Below, piece by piece: positions 11,393-22,402 of a stretch of 32,592 nucleotides of DNA (the first letter of the stretch is position 1; every line of letters starts with the position of its first letter). This stretch comes from Lingula anatina. Taxonomy: Eukaryota > Brachiopoda > Lingulata > Lingulida > Lingulidae. The notes under the pieces were generated by a model. The model was not told the DNA's origin. It searched no databases and saw only the letters and a list, made by a program, of their open reading frames with translations. The stretch covers positions 259,001 through 291,592 of the forward strand of contig NW_019775412.1 of assembly GCF_001039355.2 (NCBI RefSeq). Reading direction: 5' to 3'. A program made the translations under genes and the position numbers.

Positions 11393-14214
11393 TCAGTCAG
11401 CGTATCTCTCAATTTGAGGACAATTATGATTCGACACTGTCTCGAGCGGTTCCTCAGCGCCTTTCTTGTCGTCTACCGGTACACACCTTCGTAGATCCTC
11501 TCTTGCGATAGAAACGCCATCACCTTCCTTTACAGCGCCACCATTATAAAGTGTCCTGAAATTTTAACGGAATTACTTGTAGACACAATACCTACACAAA
11601 TATACTAGTAGTATCCTGATTTAATTGCCGTGCTTATAATTTTATTGAAGTTGTTCAGTTTACCTCCCGCTGATCCTCATATCAAAATCCTCCACGGTTT
11701 GGCAAAGTGGTCGGTTCAGAGTTTCTGGGACCAACAAGATAAGCAGGCCGGCTAGGATGGAGACCGCCCCTAGGACGACGAAGGGAAGAGGACCCCAGAC
11801 GCTGCTAAGTAAGAGAACTTGGGGAGCAAGAACCCCACCAACACGTGACATGGCGGAAGAGAACCCGAGACTGAGGTTTCTGGAATGATTGCACGGTAGT
11901 AAAAAAAATATCGTTCTATTGCCTTTATATAGTATGTGAATTTATGTAAATATTTTAAACTGAAATGCGTCTTTCAATTTAAACCCTGCATTTATATAGT
12001 ACATGTATATGTAAGCCCTGAAGTCGTTTGCACCAACTATACAAATGTTTACTATTAGTACGTTTTCTTAGTATGTCATTATTTCAATTGCTTTTATCAT
12101 TTCTGTCCATCACAGGGAATTGCACGCTAGTAATTAGTAGAAGTTAACCTACCTCATTACTGTGGGGTATATTTCGGCCGTGATGAGATAGATGACGGCA
12201 AAGCTTGCTCCTATCCCAATCTTACCGATAACTGCGAAGGTTATTCTGAGCCACTGAAGATCTGGTAAGGAATGAGAATCAGACGAAATTAACGTACATC
12301 AACATAATGATAAATGTGTTGGTCGGGTCGACTTTTGTTCCCAATTTACCTACATTTACTACTGTCATTGATTATAATTACCAGTAAAACATTGGATATT
12401 CAATAATAATATCGCGGAACTATTACGACACTTGCCATAACAATTAACACGGGTTCATTTACAAATGAACTTAAATGACACACCATTGATTGTGTACTAC
12501 AGTAGTATTTAATCACACGCACAGCACCCATCTTAAAAGTTAGTTAAAGCGTGTAATTAAAAGATAATACGGAAAATGTCAAGACGAAAAGTTGATAGAT
12601 AATTTCATTCAAAAGGGGTTCTTCTTTTTGTTGTAAAGATACACATGTTGATTAATTAGGTATAAAGCACGTAAGCAGCAGTTCATGCATTTGGAAAGTG
12701 TCTCTCTAACTGTTATCTTCAAAATAAAATTTAATCAAGATTTTTAATGATGCTAACCTGTCGGGAGCACTCCAGACACGATGATTCCGCAGCCAGTAAT
12801 AGTCAGCAACAGTAGTGACATCTTGCGGCGTCCTATTCTGTCCAATAGCAACAACGCTAAAGCAAAACCGGGAAGTTCAGCAAGACCCAATAGGGCAAAA
12901 TTAAGATAGATATTCCCGCCTAGGCCTTGGGTGTTTAAGGCAATGCCGTAGTAAACTGCTGTATTGACAATCCTGAGGGGAAAAAAGTCACTTTTAATAC
13001 CGGACCAGATTAATCGTAATATAATCAAAGCATTTTTTTTTTCAGACTGACTGATGCAGTTATTTGGTTTGTACAACGTATGGTCAAATTATAGGTTGAG
13101 TAAAAAGTTCTACATAAATATATTTCAACTTTGAATATTTTCCATACTGTAAACTGCCCAATCTTACCAATTAAAACTGATGTTCAACGTGATCTTTGCC
13201 CTATCCCACGTCCGAAACATGTCTATTGGCGTGTGAAGGGTGGTATGCATTTCCGACTTTTCCTCAAATAATTTCTCCAAGATTCCTTGCTCAAGTTCTA
13301 CTTTGTTTACTTTGGCCACTTTGTTGATGATAACCTCTGCTTCTTGGTTTCTGCCTTGCGACAACAGCCACCGAACCGATTCCGGGCAAACACTAGCAAA
13401 AGATGAAAATAATGAACAGGAAATAGTAGATAATAATGAAACCATTTGATCCTTGCAATTGGTGAGTACAGGTAACATATTTGATGCTGTTGGTGAAGAA
13501 TAAGTAAATTACAGTTCTCTGTTGATATTCCACTGTCACGAAATCAATTGAACATTTGTTTTCAATCTCTCATTGTTGCATTTTCACATCAAGAGTACAA
13601 GGTTTCGACGGAATCTCAAAGAATATGTACATGATCGTACATAAACATGAATTTAAGACTTAAGTAGTTTGTAACACTGCCATTATATTGAAACCATACA
13701 GCGATCGATCATCAGTTACAAAATTAACGCATGCGCAAATCGACCATTTAGGTTTTATTTTGTCCATCAGGACTCTGTCATAAACGTGCACAGGTGCAGA
13801 ATACTCAGTCAACCAAAGAATTTATCACCAACTAAGCTTCTTAAATTCTATATTCTGCATTTTTATCTAGCAAATAATATATTCATTTTAACGTTTGCTT
13901 AAGAAATGATATCATCGCAATGCAATTCACAAAACAGCNTGTAGTCGCAATGCATTTCACAAAACAGCACATCGTTACGGTACTTACAAGTAATAAAGGC
14001 AGAAGAGCAACCCAGGTAAATTTATAACCAGTGTCAGGTATCGCCAATCTCGCACAAAATATGCATATAGAGACAGTAAGCAGTATCCAATACTGTAAGA
14101 TGCCATGTTACCAAAACCTGCCAGCCTTCTTTTACTTTTGCCTACAAATTCCATTCCTAGAAAAAACAATTATCAGTTTTATAATTTTCTCATCAAAATT
14201 TCCTCCAACAAGAG

Positions 14215-14277
<63 letters not shown>

Positions 14278-16635
14278 GCGTAAAGAAAGTAAGAAAGTTA
14301 TTTTCCACCACAGTATAAAAGGGAAATATCAGGCAGGGTAACTGAAGTTTTATATGGTCTCAAACAGACTGAAAGTTATCGTTTATGTTTCAAAGACTAT
14401 TGGAAACGTGTCCAGCATTCAGGGAAAGCAATGGCTAACTTAGATGGACATTCACTTGTGTAATGTTTTGGTTATGTAATTGTTATACGCTTAAACCTTT
14501 CAATTTCGACATTTACTCGAGCTGTACCTAACAAAGCTTACAATGTCACAGTAACACACACTGAGGAAGGCCACAGTATAGTGATTGAAAGCTTTGCTAG
14601 CTACAGCTCAAGTAGGTGTAAAAAATAAAAAGTTTAAGTGTTTAAGATGATGCTCAATTAAGATTGAAGGTTACCAAACTGCATTCAAAAATTTACAGTG
14701 AAAATGATTTAAAACTCTTATGTTGCACTACAAAGGTCTAATCCTGTGCCGTTCTGTCTGAACTTACCTATTGTGTAGGAAGTCAAAAATACGGTTACTT
14801 CACACATCCACAGCACGGTGTACATGGCTGTGTAGACGATGATATTAGGGGACAACATCATAAAGGTTCCGAGTAGACTTTGTGCGCACACCGCTGTTAT
14901 GAAAACGGGTATCCGGCCAAACCTTGAATGAAAAAGAATTCAAACAAATGGAAAGGTTTTTTAAAATGCACAACTCTGAACGCTTTGTTGGATGCTAAGT
15001 CATGAAAAGTGAAAATGTTTATTTATTTTTTAACCTGGTGAATTTGTCCTTGTTATACAGATATATCATTTCTATGAATGTAAGTTAACGTAAAATACTA
15101 AGAAACAATCTGTATCATATACTGTCGTTTTTTTTTTTTTGTATTTACATGTACTGCAACTATATTTTTACAAGTATAAAAGTATCTACATCAAATTGTT
15201 TTGTTTTGTTTTTTTCTTTGTCAGAATGTATGCAGGTATTATAATATCTGCCGGTTTTTATACATGTAGTGACATATACTGCAATTATACTTTTTACATA
15301 TATTGAAATATCTACACCAAATTGTTTTATTTTCAGAATGAATGCTGGTTTTAAAATATCTGTCGTTTTTGAATTTACATGTACTGCAACTACACTTTTT
15401 ACATGTATTAAAATAACTACACTAAATTGTTTTTTTCTCAATATATCCTGAAAAATGTTTACACGGATATCTACCCGTACTGTTTACCTATCGGATAGGA
15501 TCCCAGAAAGAACGGAACCAACAAGTTTTCCCAAGAAAAGTATAGATTTACATGTACTGAGAATAACCTTGTTTTCACATACCAGGTCGAACTGTAAAAT
15601 AAAAGGTTTTAAGTTAGTTAAGTTAGAGAAAAAAACGCAAAATGTCATATTTTGAGGAACGGGATAATACTGTACAAGAATGAAATTATATATAACGCTA
15701 TTTTTTTTCACAAACGTTGTCATCATTGTTGAAGATGTTGTATATATGTCACAAACATGACTGAAACCCGGCAAATTTAAAATCTGTCTAGGCCAGTCTG
15801 AAATCCAAAGTCTAAGACAATTTTCCATTATGATCCGATTATTTGCACCCCCAATAAAGCCCTTTTCATCAACTACAGAATATATGTTTAAAACAACCTT
15901 TACGAATCATCTTGCACATGGGGGATTGCAAAATTTTTATTATTATTTTGCCTCACATAGGTTCTTTTGGACGTCTGCTTTTGCTTTTCGATATGCACCA
16001 GGCTAATTTCAAAGCTGCATAAGCAAGATTGCAATTTCAATCCTTTCTGGAATATTGGTTATTGCATAGCGTTTATGGCTAAAAATGAAAGTTTCAAATT
16101 AAGCAGCTGACCTGTAAAAGTCATGTGACTTTTGGAATTTCTTTACTATAATTTTTTTATGTATCTTACGTACATCAGACACAATGGTTGCCGTGAATTC
16201 CTCTTGGCTGTACACTCGTCCTTCGGGACAGGCTACTTCACTCATATTTCCCTTCACCAATCCTACCGTTATATTTCTATCATCCCTAGTACCGTTATTT
16301 ACAGAGTAGGCATCACTTCCAAAAAAGTCTAGATTTTCAGTCCAGCTCTGGTAGTCATATATTTTGCAACTACTTCGGTGAAGTGTCCCATCATCGTCTT
16401 GTATCCACGGTATTGTGAGGTTTAACAATTCGTCCTGTGTCACATTGCCATAGTTCAGGTTCAGGTAGTCAACGTAAGCGTCTGGCACCTTGCAGTGATG
16501 TTCCGGCACGGCGCTGGTAAATACTATCATCAATTGCAGAGTATTTGCCAGGGCCACGGCACATATTAGGAGGTACTGGCGTTTCTGGTAGGTCCCAAAC
16601 TCTCCAAGTATTACCAGGAGATCGTCGTAATGCAT
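11393..16635 (-). CDS. SLC22-family membrane transporter, gene B (complete)
   Basis: A complete organic ion transporter-like solute carrier of 605 residues. Exons in coding order: 16174-16635, 15488-15591, 14768-14922, 13988-14156, 13168-13392, 12758-12972, 12153-12261, 11664-11879 and 11393-11555 (462, 104, 155, 169, 225, 215, 109, 216 and 163 bp). All splice sites are AG/GT, and the total is exactly 606 codons with stop. The start has A at -3. Residues 1-154 carry DDLLVILGEFGTYQKRQ, helix 1 and a long loop with several N-X-S/T sites. Later marks are FDLVC, SDRFGR, PESVRWLL, DRIGRRK, TAEIYP and VPETLNRPL. The loop motif is SDRFGRIPV, losing the second Arg of the usual GRR. Residue 492 is Arg (SRVGG), as in OAT and OCTN types. 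Exon 9 gives a charged cytosolic tail (KEGDGVSIAREDLRRC). Introns hold an AT microsatellite and foldback repeats. Confidence 0.95.
13916..13968. other. Contig join: N at 13939 with repeated ends
   Basis: A 23-base sequence ending in ttcacaaaacagc occurs immediately left of the N (13916-13938) and again just right of it (13946-13968) with one mismatch. This is what two overlapping contig ends look like when joined by a single N. It lies in intron 4 of gene B and does not affect the coding sequence. Confidence 0.7.
14218..14273. repeat. (AT)n microsatellite in intron 3 of gene B
   Basis: About 55 bases of perfect AT alternation. The isoleucine and tyrosine runs it would encode are not real proteins. 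Confidence 0.95.
14513..14614. mobile_element. About 100-bp foldback element in intron 3 of gene B
   Basis: Left arm 14513-14543 (containing GAGCTGTACCTAACAAAGC) is an inverted, slightly diverged copy of right arm 14584-14614 (reverse complement GAGCTGTAGCTAGCAAAGC). The 40-base centre contains cactgaggaaggccac. It would fold into one hairpin and has no coding capacity. Confidence 0.6.
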
Positions 16636-16649
16636 TGTTCACTTTGCAT
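16611..16649 (-). promoter_or_regulatory. Short upstream ORF overlapping the gene B start
   Basis: An ATG 14 bases before the gene B start codon opens a 12-codon frame that runs out of frame across the real start and stops with TAA at 16611-16613. The same arrangement is kept in the duplicated copy near 24221. Overlapping upstream ORFs can lower translation of the main frame. Whether the transcript includes this ATG is unknown. Confidence 0.4.
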
Positions 16650-17284
16650 TGTTGAGTGGCCTAAGTCTTCGTACATGTAGGTCTAACAACCCTGAAAGAT
16701 ATGAATTCGTAAAACATTGGTTTCAGAATCAATTCATTTCATTACATGAGTCGACTTGAATTCATAATGCACTGTCAATTAACGGGCCTCTTTCTGGATA
16801 CGGTTTAACTATTGCAATACCCTTTATGCAGTAGGCCCTACATGTATACCCAGACTGTTTAAATGGGGTTACGCAATATATTATTGCTGCCATAAAAGGA
16901 CATCTAAGACAAATATATCGCATTTTTTTTACCTCATACATTAATGCATATACACTCATGTAATCTTATTGGTGTAGCTATCACATATCGCAAAGTAGAT
17001 CTTAACTGGCCTTACGAACAGTCCATTTGATGACATCGTTCACCTGTAATATTTAATTACATCAGAAATGGGGAAATATCAAGGGAGTTGATCGCATGAG
17101 ACGGGAGTATATAGAAAGCCCCGGTATTATGTCTCTTTTACACACAATTAATTTAAGATAATATGTGAAGCAATTAACTACACGTCTTGGCTTTCTTCGT
17201 CCCATATGTGACCTATATATATATATATAATACAGGTGCTGAGTTTACGATTGAGTGATCCTTTCGATGCACACTAAGGGTGCT

Positions 17285-17487
17285 TTCCCAGAGATTTAGA
17301 TCGATCTAGAGGTTAAGATTTAGAACGACCTGACTCCCTGGGGGTTCACCCTAAATTGCAGTCAGCCGAGGGAGCACCATAGTTAATTACCCCCTTGCAG
17401 CTTTTAGTAGGCGGGACAGACGCTTTAGCCGGCCAAGCTGACAGTAATCTAGTGAGACTCTCCGCAGGGATAGATCGATCTAAAAAT
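17285..17487. mobile_element. TIR element family 1, copy 2
   Basis: A roughly 200-bp element with ends TTTAGATCGATCT and its perfect inverse AGATCGATCTAAA. Inward of these, the block tccctgggggttcac up to gcagtcag is an imperfect inverted copy of ctgacagtaatctagtgag up to gcaggga, so nearly the whole element can fold back. It has no open reading frame and is part of the duplicated block, so copy 3 is its direct descendant or allele. Confidence 0.85.
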
Positions 17488-17488
17488 C

Positions 17489-17489
17489 N
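17489..17489. other. Single N, likely contig join
   Basis: An N directly after the right end of TIR element copy 2 and the end of the duplicated block. The sequence changes character here from gene B upstream DNA to the ankyrin region. Confidence 0.6.
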
Positions 17490-17534
17490 GGCGACGGCGA
17501 CATGATCGGCGACGACAGACGCAGGTGATGGCAA

Positions 17535-17564
17535 TATGTACAGACACATCTGTGTCTGTACATA
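17535..17564. repeat. 30-bp near-perfect palindrome
   Basis: The arms TATGTACAGACACA and TGTGTCTGTACATA face each other across two bases, forming a 14-bp hairpin stem between the N at 17489 and the last ankyrin exon. No function is evident. Confidence 0.8.
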
Positions 17565-17609
17565 AAAAGGTGTAGCCATATTCCTGTGCTTGGACTCTTT
17601 AACACTTAC

Positions 17610-20600
17610 CTTATCCTGTATACTGGTATCTGCCCCGTGTTGGAGGAGAAGGTGGACACATTGTGTGTGGCCGTGCCTGGCAGACCAGTGAAGTGATGTC
17701 CACCCATCCTGAGAATACATGGACAAACAATGTGAGTAAACACATAATCCATGCCAAAGAATCATGTTTATTTCCACTGGTGTTTAAAGTAATCAGCTAT
17801 AAAAAAATCGGTAAGCAAAGATTCTCACTGTATGATGTACAGGGTATAAACAATGAGTTTCGACACATGCTTTAAGATAATTAGTTATAACTTGAAAGAT
17901 CGCTAAGCAGGATATGTAAACATCGCACAATACCTTCTAATGTACTTCGGAAAAGACATGTAGTTATATGCAAGTGTAGTAATATTGCTATGCTTAGACT
18001 GTTCTGCACTCACCTTATCCGGTATACTGGTATCCGCCCCATGTTGGAGGAGAAGCTGGACACATTGTGTTCGGCCGTACCTCACAGCCCCGTGAAGTGG
18101 TGTCCACCCATCCTGAGAATATGGACAAACAATGTGAGTAAACAGATAATCCATGTTGCAGAATCAAATTTATTTCCACTGGGTGTTAAAGGCAATCAAT
18201 TATAAACTAAAATCGAATAGCAACAATCTCACTGTGATATATTAACGATATAAACGATGTGATTATGTTAATCTTACACAAAAACTTCTCATGAACTTCA
18301 GAAAAGACATAATACATATTGTATGCAAGTGTATCCATATTGCTATGCTAAGAATATTCTACACTCACAATATCCTGTATATTGGTATCCGCACCGTGTT
18401 GGAGGAGAAGCTGGACACAATGTGTGTGGCCAAACCTGGCAGCCCAGTGAAGCAGTTTCTCCGCCCCGTGTTGGAGTAGAAGCTCAAAACATTGATAGGT
18501 CAAGGCAGCCACGTGAAGTGGTGTCAACCCATGAAGTTATACGCAAGTGTATCCATATTGCTATGCTAAGAATGCTCTACACTCACCTTATCCTGTATAC
18601 TGGTATCAGCCCCGTGTTGGAGGAGAAGCTTTACACATTGTGTGTGGCCGAGCCCGGCAGTCCAGTGAAGTGGTGTACCCCCACCCTGAGAATATGGACA
18701 AACAATGTGAGTAAACACATAATCCATGCCAAAGAATCATGTTTATTTCCACTGGGTGTTTAAAGTAATCAGCTATAAAAAATAGGTAAGCAAAGATTCT
18801 CACTGTATGATGTACAGGGTATAAACAATGAGATTCGACACATGCTTTAAGATAATTAGTTATAACTTGAAAGATCGCTAAGCAGGATATGGAAACCTCG
18901 CACAATAACTTCTAATGTACATCGGAAGTTATACGCAAGTGTAGCCATATTGCTATGCTAAGAATGCTCTACACTCACCTTAGCCTGTATACTGGTATCC
19001 GCCCCGTGTTGGAGGAGAAGCTTGACACATTGTGTGTGGCCGAGCCCGGCAGCCCAGTGAAGTGGTGTACCCCCACCCTGAGAATATGGACAAACAATGT
19101 AAGTAAACAGATAATCCATGTTGCAGAATCAAATTTATTTCCACTGGGTGTTTAAAGCAATCAGTTATAAAATAAAATCGAATCGTAAAAAAAAAATCTC
19201 ACTGTGATAAGATTCGATACATGCTTTAAGACCGTAAGTAATAACTTAAAACAAAGATCGTAAAGCAGAATATGTAAATCTTGCACAAAAACTTCTCATG
19301 AACTTCAGAAAAGACATAATGCAGTTGTATGCAAGTGTAGCCATATTTCTATGCTTAGAATATTCTGCACTCACCTTATCCTGTATATTGGTATCTGCCC
19401 CGTGTTGGAGGAGAAGCTGAATACATTGTGTGTGGCCAAGGCCGGCAGCCCAGTTAAGTGGTGTCCGCCCATTCTGAAAATATGGACAAACAATGTGAGT
19501 AAACAGATAATCCATGTTGCAGAATCAAATTTATTTCCACTGGGTGTTTAAACAAATCATTTATAAACTAAAATCGAATAGAAAAGAATTTCATTGTGGT
19601 ATGTTAACGATATAAAGGATGTGATTCGATACATATTTTAAGACGTTTACTTGTAACTTATGAGAAAGATCGCTATGCAGAATATGTAAACCATGTACAA
19701 TAAATTCTAATAAACTTCGAGAAATATATGTAGTTATATGCAAGTGTACCGATATTGTTATGCTTAGAATATTCTACACTAGCCTTATTCTGTATACTGG
19801 TTTCTGCCCCGTGTTGGAGGAGAAGCTGGACACATTGTGTGTGGCCCTGGTAGGCAGCCAGGTGAAGTGGTGTTTGGCCATCCTGAGAATATGGACAAAC
19901 GTTACAATGTGAGTAAACAGATAATCCATGTTACAGAATCAAATTTATTTCCACTGGATGATTAAAGCAATCATTTATAAACTAAAATCGAATAGCAAAA
20001 AATCTCACTGTGATATGTTAACGATATAAACAATGTGATTCGATACATATTTTAAGATGATTACTTATAAACTAATGAGAAAGATCGCTATGCAGAATAT
20101 ATAAACCATGCACAATAACTTCTCACTTCGGGAAAGATATGTAGTTAAACACAAGTGTAGCGGTATTCTACACTCACCTTAGCCTGTATACTGGCATTCG
20201 CCCTGTGTTGGAGGAGAAGCTGGACACATTGTGTTCGGTCGTACCTCGCAGCCCCGTGAAGTGGTGTCCACCCATCCTTAGAATATGTACAAACAATGTG
20301 AGCAAACAGATAATCCATGCCAAAGAACCTTGTTTATTTCCACTGCGTGTTCAAAGTAATCAACTATAAACAAAAAATCGTTAATCAAAGATTCTCACTG
20401 TGATTTGAACAGAGTATAAACAATGAGATTCGAGACACGCTTTAGGCAAGGAGTTATAACTCCTTGCTTTAAGACCATTAGTAATAACTTCAAAGAAACA
20501 TAATAAAGCAGAATATGTAAACCTTGCAAAAAACTTCTCATGAACTTCAGAAAATACATAATGCAGCTGTACGCAAGTGTAGCCATATTGCTTTGCTTAG

Positions 20601-21947
20601 AACATTCTACACTCACCTCATCCTGTATACTGGTATCCGCCCCGTGTTGGAGGAGAACCTGGACACATTGTGTGTGGTTGTGCCCGGCAGCCCAGTGAAG
20701 TGGTGTCCGCCCATCCTGAGAATATGGACAAACAATGTGAGTAAACAGATAGGTCGTGTTGCAGGAAACATGCTTAGATTTCATTCGGAGTTTTAAATTA
20801 TCAGTTATAAACAAAAATCATTTAGCACAAATTGTGATATGTGCAAGGTATAAACAATGTGATTTGATACATGCTTTAAGATCATTGGTTATAACATGAA
20901 AGATCGCTAAGCAGGATATGCAAATCTCGCACAATAAATTCTAATGTACTTTGGAAAAGACATGTAGTTATACGCAAGTGTAGCAATATTGCTACGCTTA
21001 GAATATTCTACACTCACCTTATCCTGTATACTGGTATCTGCCCCGTGTTGGAGGAGAAACTGGACACATTGCGTGCGGCCGCGCCAGGCAGCGCAGTGAA
21101 GTGATGTCCGCCCATTCTGAAAATATGGACAAACAATGAGAGTAAACAGATAATCCATGCCGTAGAATCATGTTTATTTCCACTGGGTGTTTACAGTAAT
21201 CAGCTTTAAACAAAAAATTGGTAAGCAATGATCTTCACTGTGATTTGTACAGGGTATAAACAATAAGATTCGATACATGATTTAAGATCATTAGTTATAA
21301 CTTGAAAGATCGCTAAGCAGGATATGTAAACCTGGCACAATAACTTCTAATGTACATCGGAAAAGACATGTAGTTATACGCAAGTGTAGTAATATTGCTA
21401 TGCTAAGAATATTCTACACTCACCGTAGGCTGTATACTGGTATCAGACCCGTGTTGGAGGAGAAGCTGAACACATTGTGTGTGGCCGAGCTCGACAGCCC
21501 AGCGAAGTGGTGTCCGCCCTTTCTGAGAATATCGACAAACAATGTGAGTAAACAGATAATCCATGTTGCAGAATCAAATTTATTTCCACTGGGTGTTTAA
21601 AGCAAACAGTTATAAACCAAAATCGATTAGCAAAAACAAATATCACTGTGATATTTTAGGACGGATTTTAACGACGTGATTCGATACATATTTTAAGATG
21701 ATTACTGATAATGTAAGAGAAAGATCGCTAAGCAGAATATGTAAACCTTGTACAATAACTTCTAATAAACTTCGAGAAATATAGGTATGTATCAGTAGTT
21801 ATACGCAAGTGTACCGATATTGTTATGCTTAGAATATTCTACACTCACCTCATCCTGTATACTGGTATCTGCCCCGTGTTGGAGGAGAAGCTGAACACAT
21901 TGTGTTTGGCCGCACAGGGCAGCCCAGTGAAGTGGTGTGCACCCATT
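17610..21947 (-). CDS. Ankyrin-repeat protein, internal exons only
   Basis: The strand encodes a run of ankyrin repeats, helix-turn-helix units that bind other proteins. Intact exons in coding order: 21849-21947, 21424-21522, 21018-21116, 20617-20715, 20178-20276, 19784-19882, 19375-19473, 18979-19077, 18587-18685, 18014-18112 and 17610-17708. Each is exactly 99 bp, phase 0 on both sides, and encodes one 33-residue repeat with TPLH near its start and LLLQHGADTSIQDK at its end. A degenerate unit at 18369-18533 sits between the ninth and tenth. Symmetric exons can be gained or lost without a frameshift. The exon at 19784-19882 has a GC instead of GT donor, and the one at 20178-20276 has AAG as acceptor. 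No start, stop or other domain is present: both ends run into N-marked contig ends, so the protein class (cytosolic, ANK-only or multidomain) is unknown. Confidence 0.88.
18369..18533 (-). pseudogene. Degenerate fused ankyrin unit
   Basis: Two partial repeats are joined without an intron: a decayed first one (TPLHVAALTYQCFELLLQHG) runs directly into KLLHWAARFGHTHCVQLLLQ and ends NIQDI before a GTGAGT donor. The reading frame stays open for 55 codons, but the CAG acceptor seen in every other unit is missing and the sequence upstream is intron-like with an in-frame TAA. A deletion that fused two units explains this. It is probably skipped in splicing. Confidence 0.7.
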
Positions 21948-22192
21948 CTGAAAATACGGACAAACAGTGTGAGTAAACAGGCAATTTATGTTTCAGAATC
22001 TTGCTTATTTCCGTGGGGGGTTTAAAATTATCAGTTATTAACAAAATCGGTCAGCAGAAATTATCACTATGATATGTATAAACAACGTCGTGTCGAAAAA
22101 TATGTTTGGGACAATAGGCTAAGAAAAGAATTTATAGTTACCAGTCCCAAATCAAAATTACTAATTGGTAGTAGAAAATGACATATGATAAC

Positions 22193-22328
22193 TGTAATAT
22201 GTGTATGTATGATGTATGATTGTGGTTGTGTTAGTGTAGAGAAGTGTGTTCGTGCCTTTTCGTTTGTGTCCGTGTGTCTTCGTTTCTATATAAAATACGC
22301 CCCTCTTTGTTACGCGGCACATTCGTTT
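22193..22328 (+). mobile_element. 5' part of an LTR, cut by N at 22329
   Basis: This begins TGTAATATGTG and runs parallel to the first 130 bases of the full LTR at 22403, with about six substitutions and a 9-base length difference. It includes a TATATAAAA box at 22287-22295 and the cgcccctctttgtt block. It breaks off at the N. It is either the 5' LTR of the same element, whose interior is not assembled, or the start of a second copy. Confidence 0.7.
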
Positions 22329-22390
22329 NAAAAAAAAAAAATTGTTGTTCCCTTGTCGTTTTGTAAATGGTGTGGAAACCATTTGTTGTT

Positions 22391-22402
22391 GGCGGGGGAG
22401 GA
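22391..22402 (+). mobile_element. Polypurine tract of an LTR retrotransposon
   Basis: GGCGGGGGAGGA lies directly before the TG of the following LTR, the position and composition expected for the primer of plus-strand DNA synthesis. Only about 70 bases of internal sequence (22330-22402) are present, and no gag or pol is left in the window. Confidence 0.65.

Larger units (their letters stand above)
15288..17487. repeat. 2.2 kb duplicated block, copy 1 (gene B exons 1-2)
   Basis: This block recurs at 22861-25061 in the same orientation with only scattered single-base changes, a 5-base deletion near 17410 and a roughly 12-base insertion near 17220 relative to this copy. It covers part of intron 2, exons 2 and 1, and about 850 bases upstream of gene B. 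The right end coincides with the end of a TIR element and is followed two bases later by an N. Confidence 0.95.
17600..22060 (-). repeat. Tandem array of about 400-bp ankyrin exon-intron units
   Basis: Not only the exons but also the introns repeat: each unit carries agaatatggacaaacaatg, then an ataatccatg block, tttatttccactgggtg, and a tatgcaagtgta block before the next exon. Spacing between exon starts is mostly 390-440 bp. The array therefore grew by duplication of the entire genomic unit, probably by unequal crossing over. Confidence 0.92.

Noticed and set aside
14031-14341. Ile/Tyr-rich small proteins
   Set aside because: They are translations of the AT microsatellite.
18323-18763. 146-codon plus-strand frame over the ankyrin array
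   Set aside because: Antisense shadow of the ankyrin exons; the minus strand gives the conserved TPLH and GAD motifs with exact splice sites.
17600-22000. CRISPR-like array because of regularly spaced repeats
   Set aside because: Units are about 400 bp, contain 99-bp ankyrin-coding exons with splice sites, and the organism is an animal.
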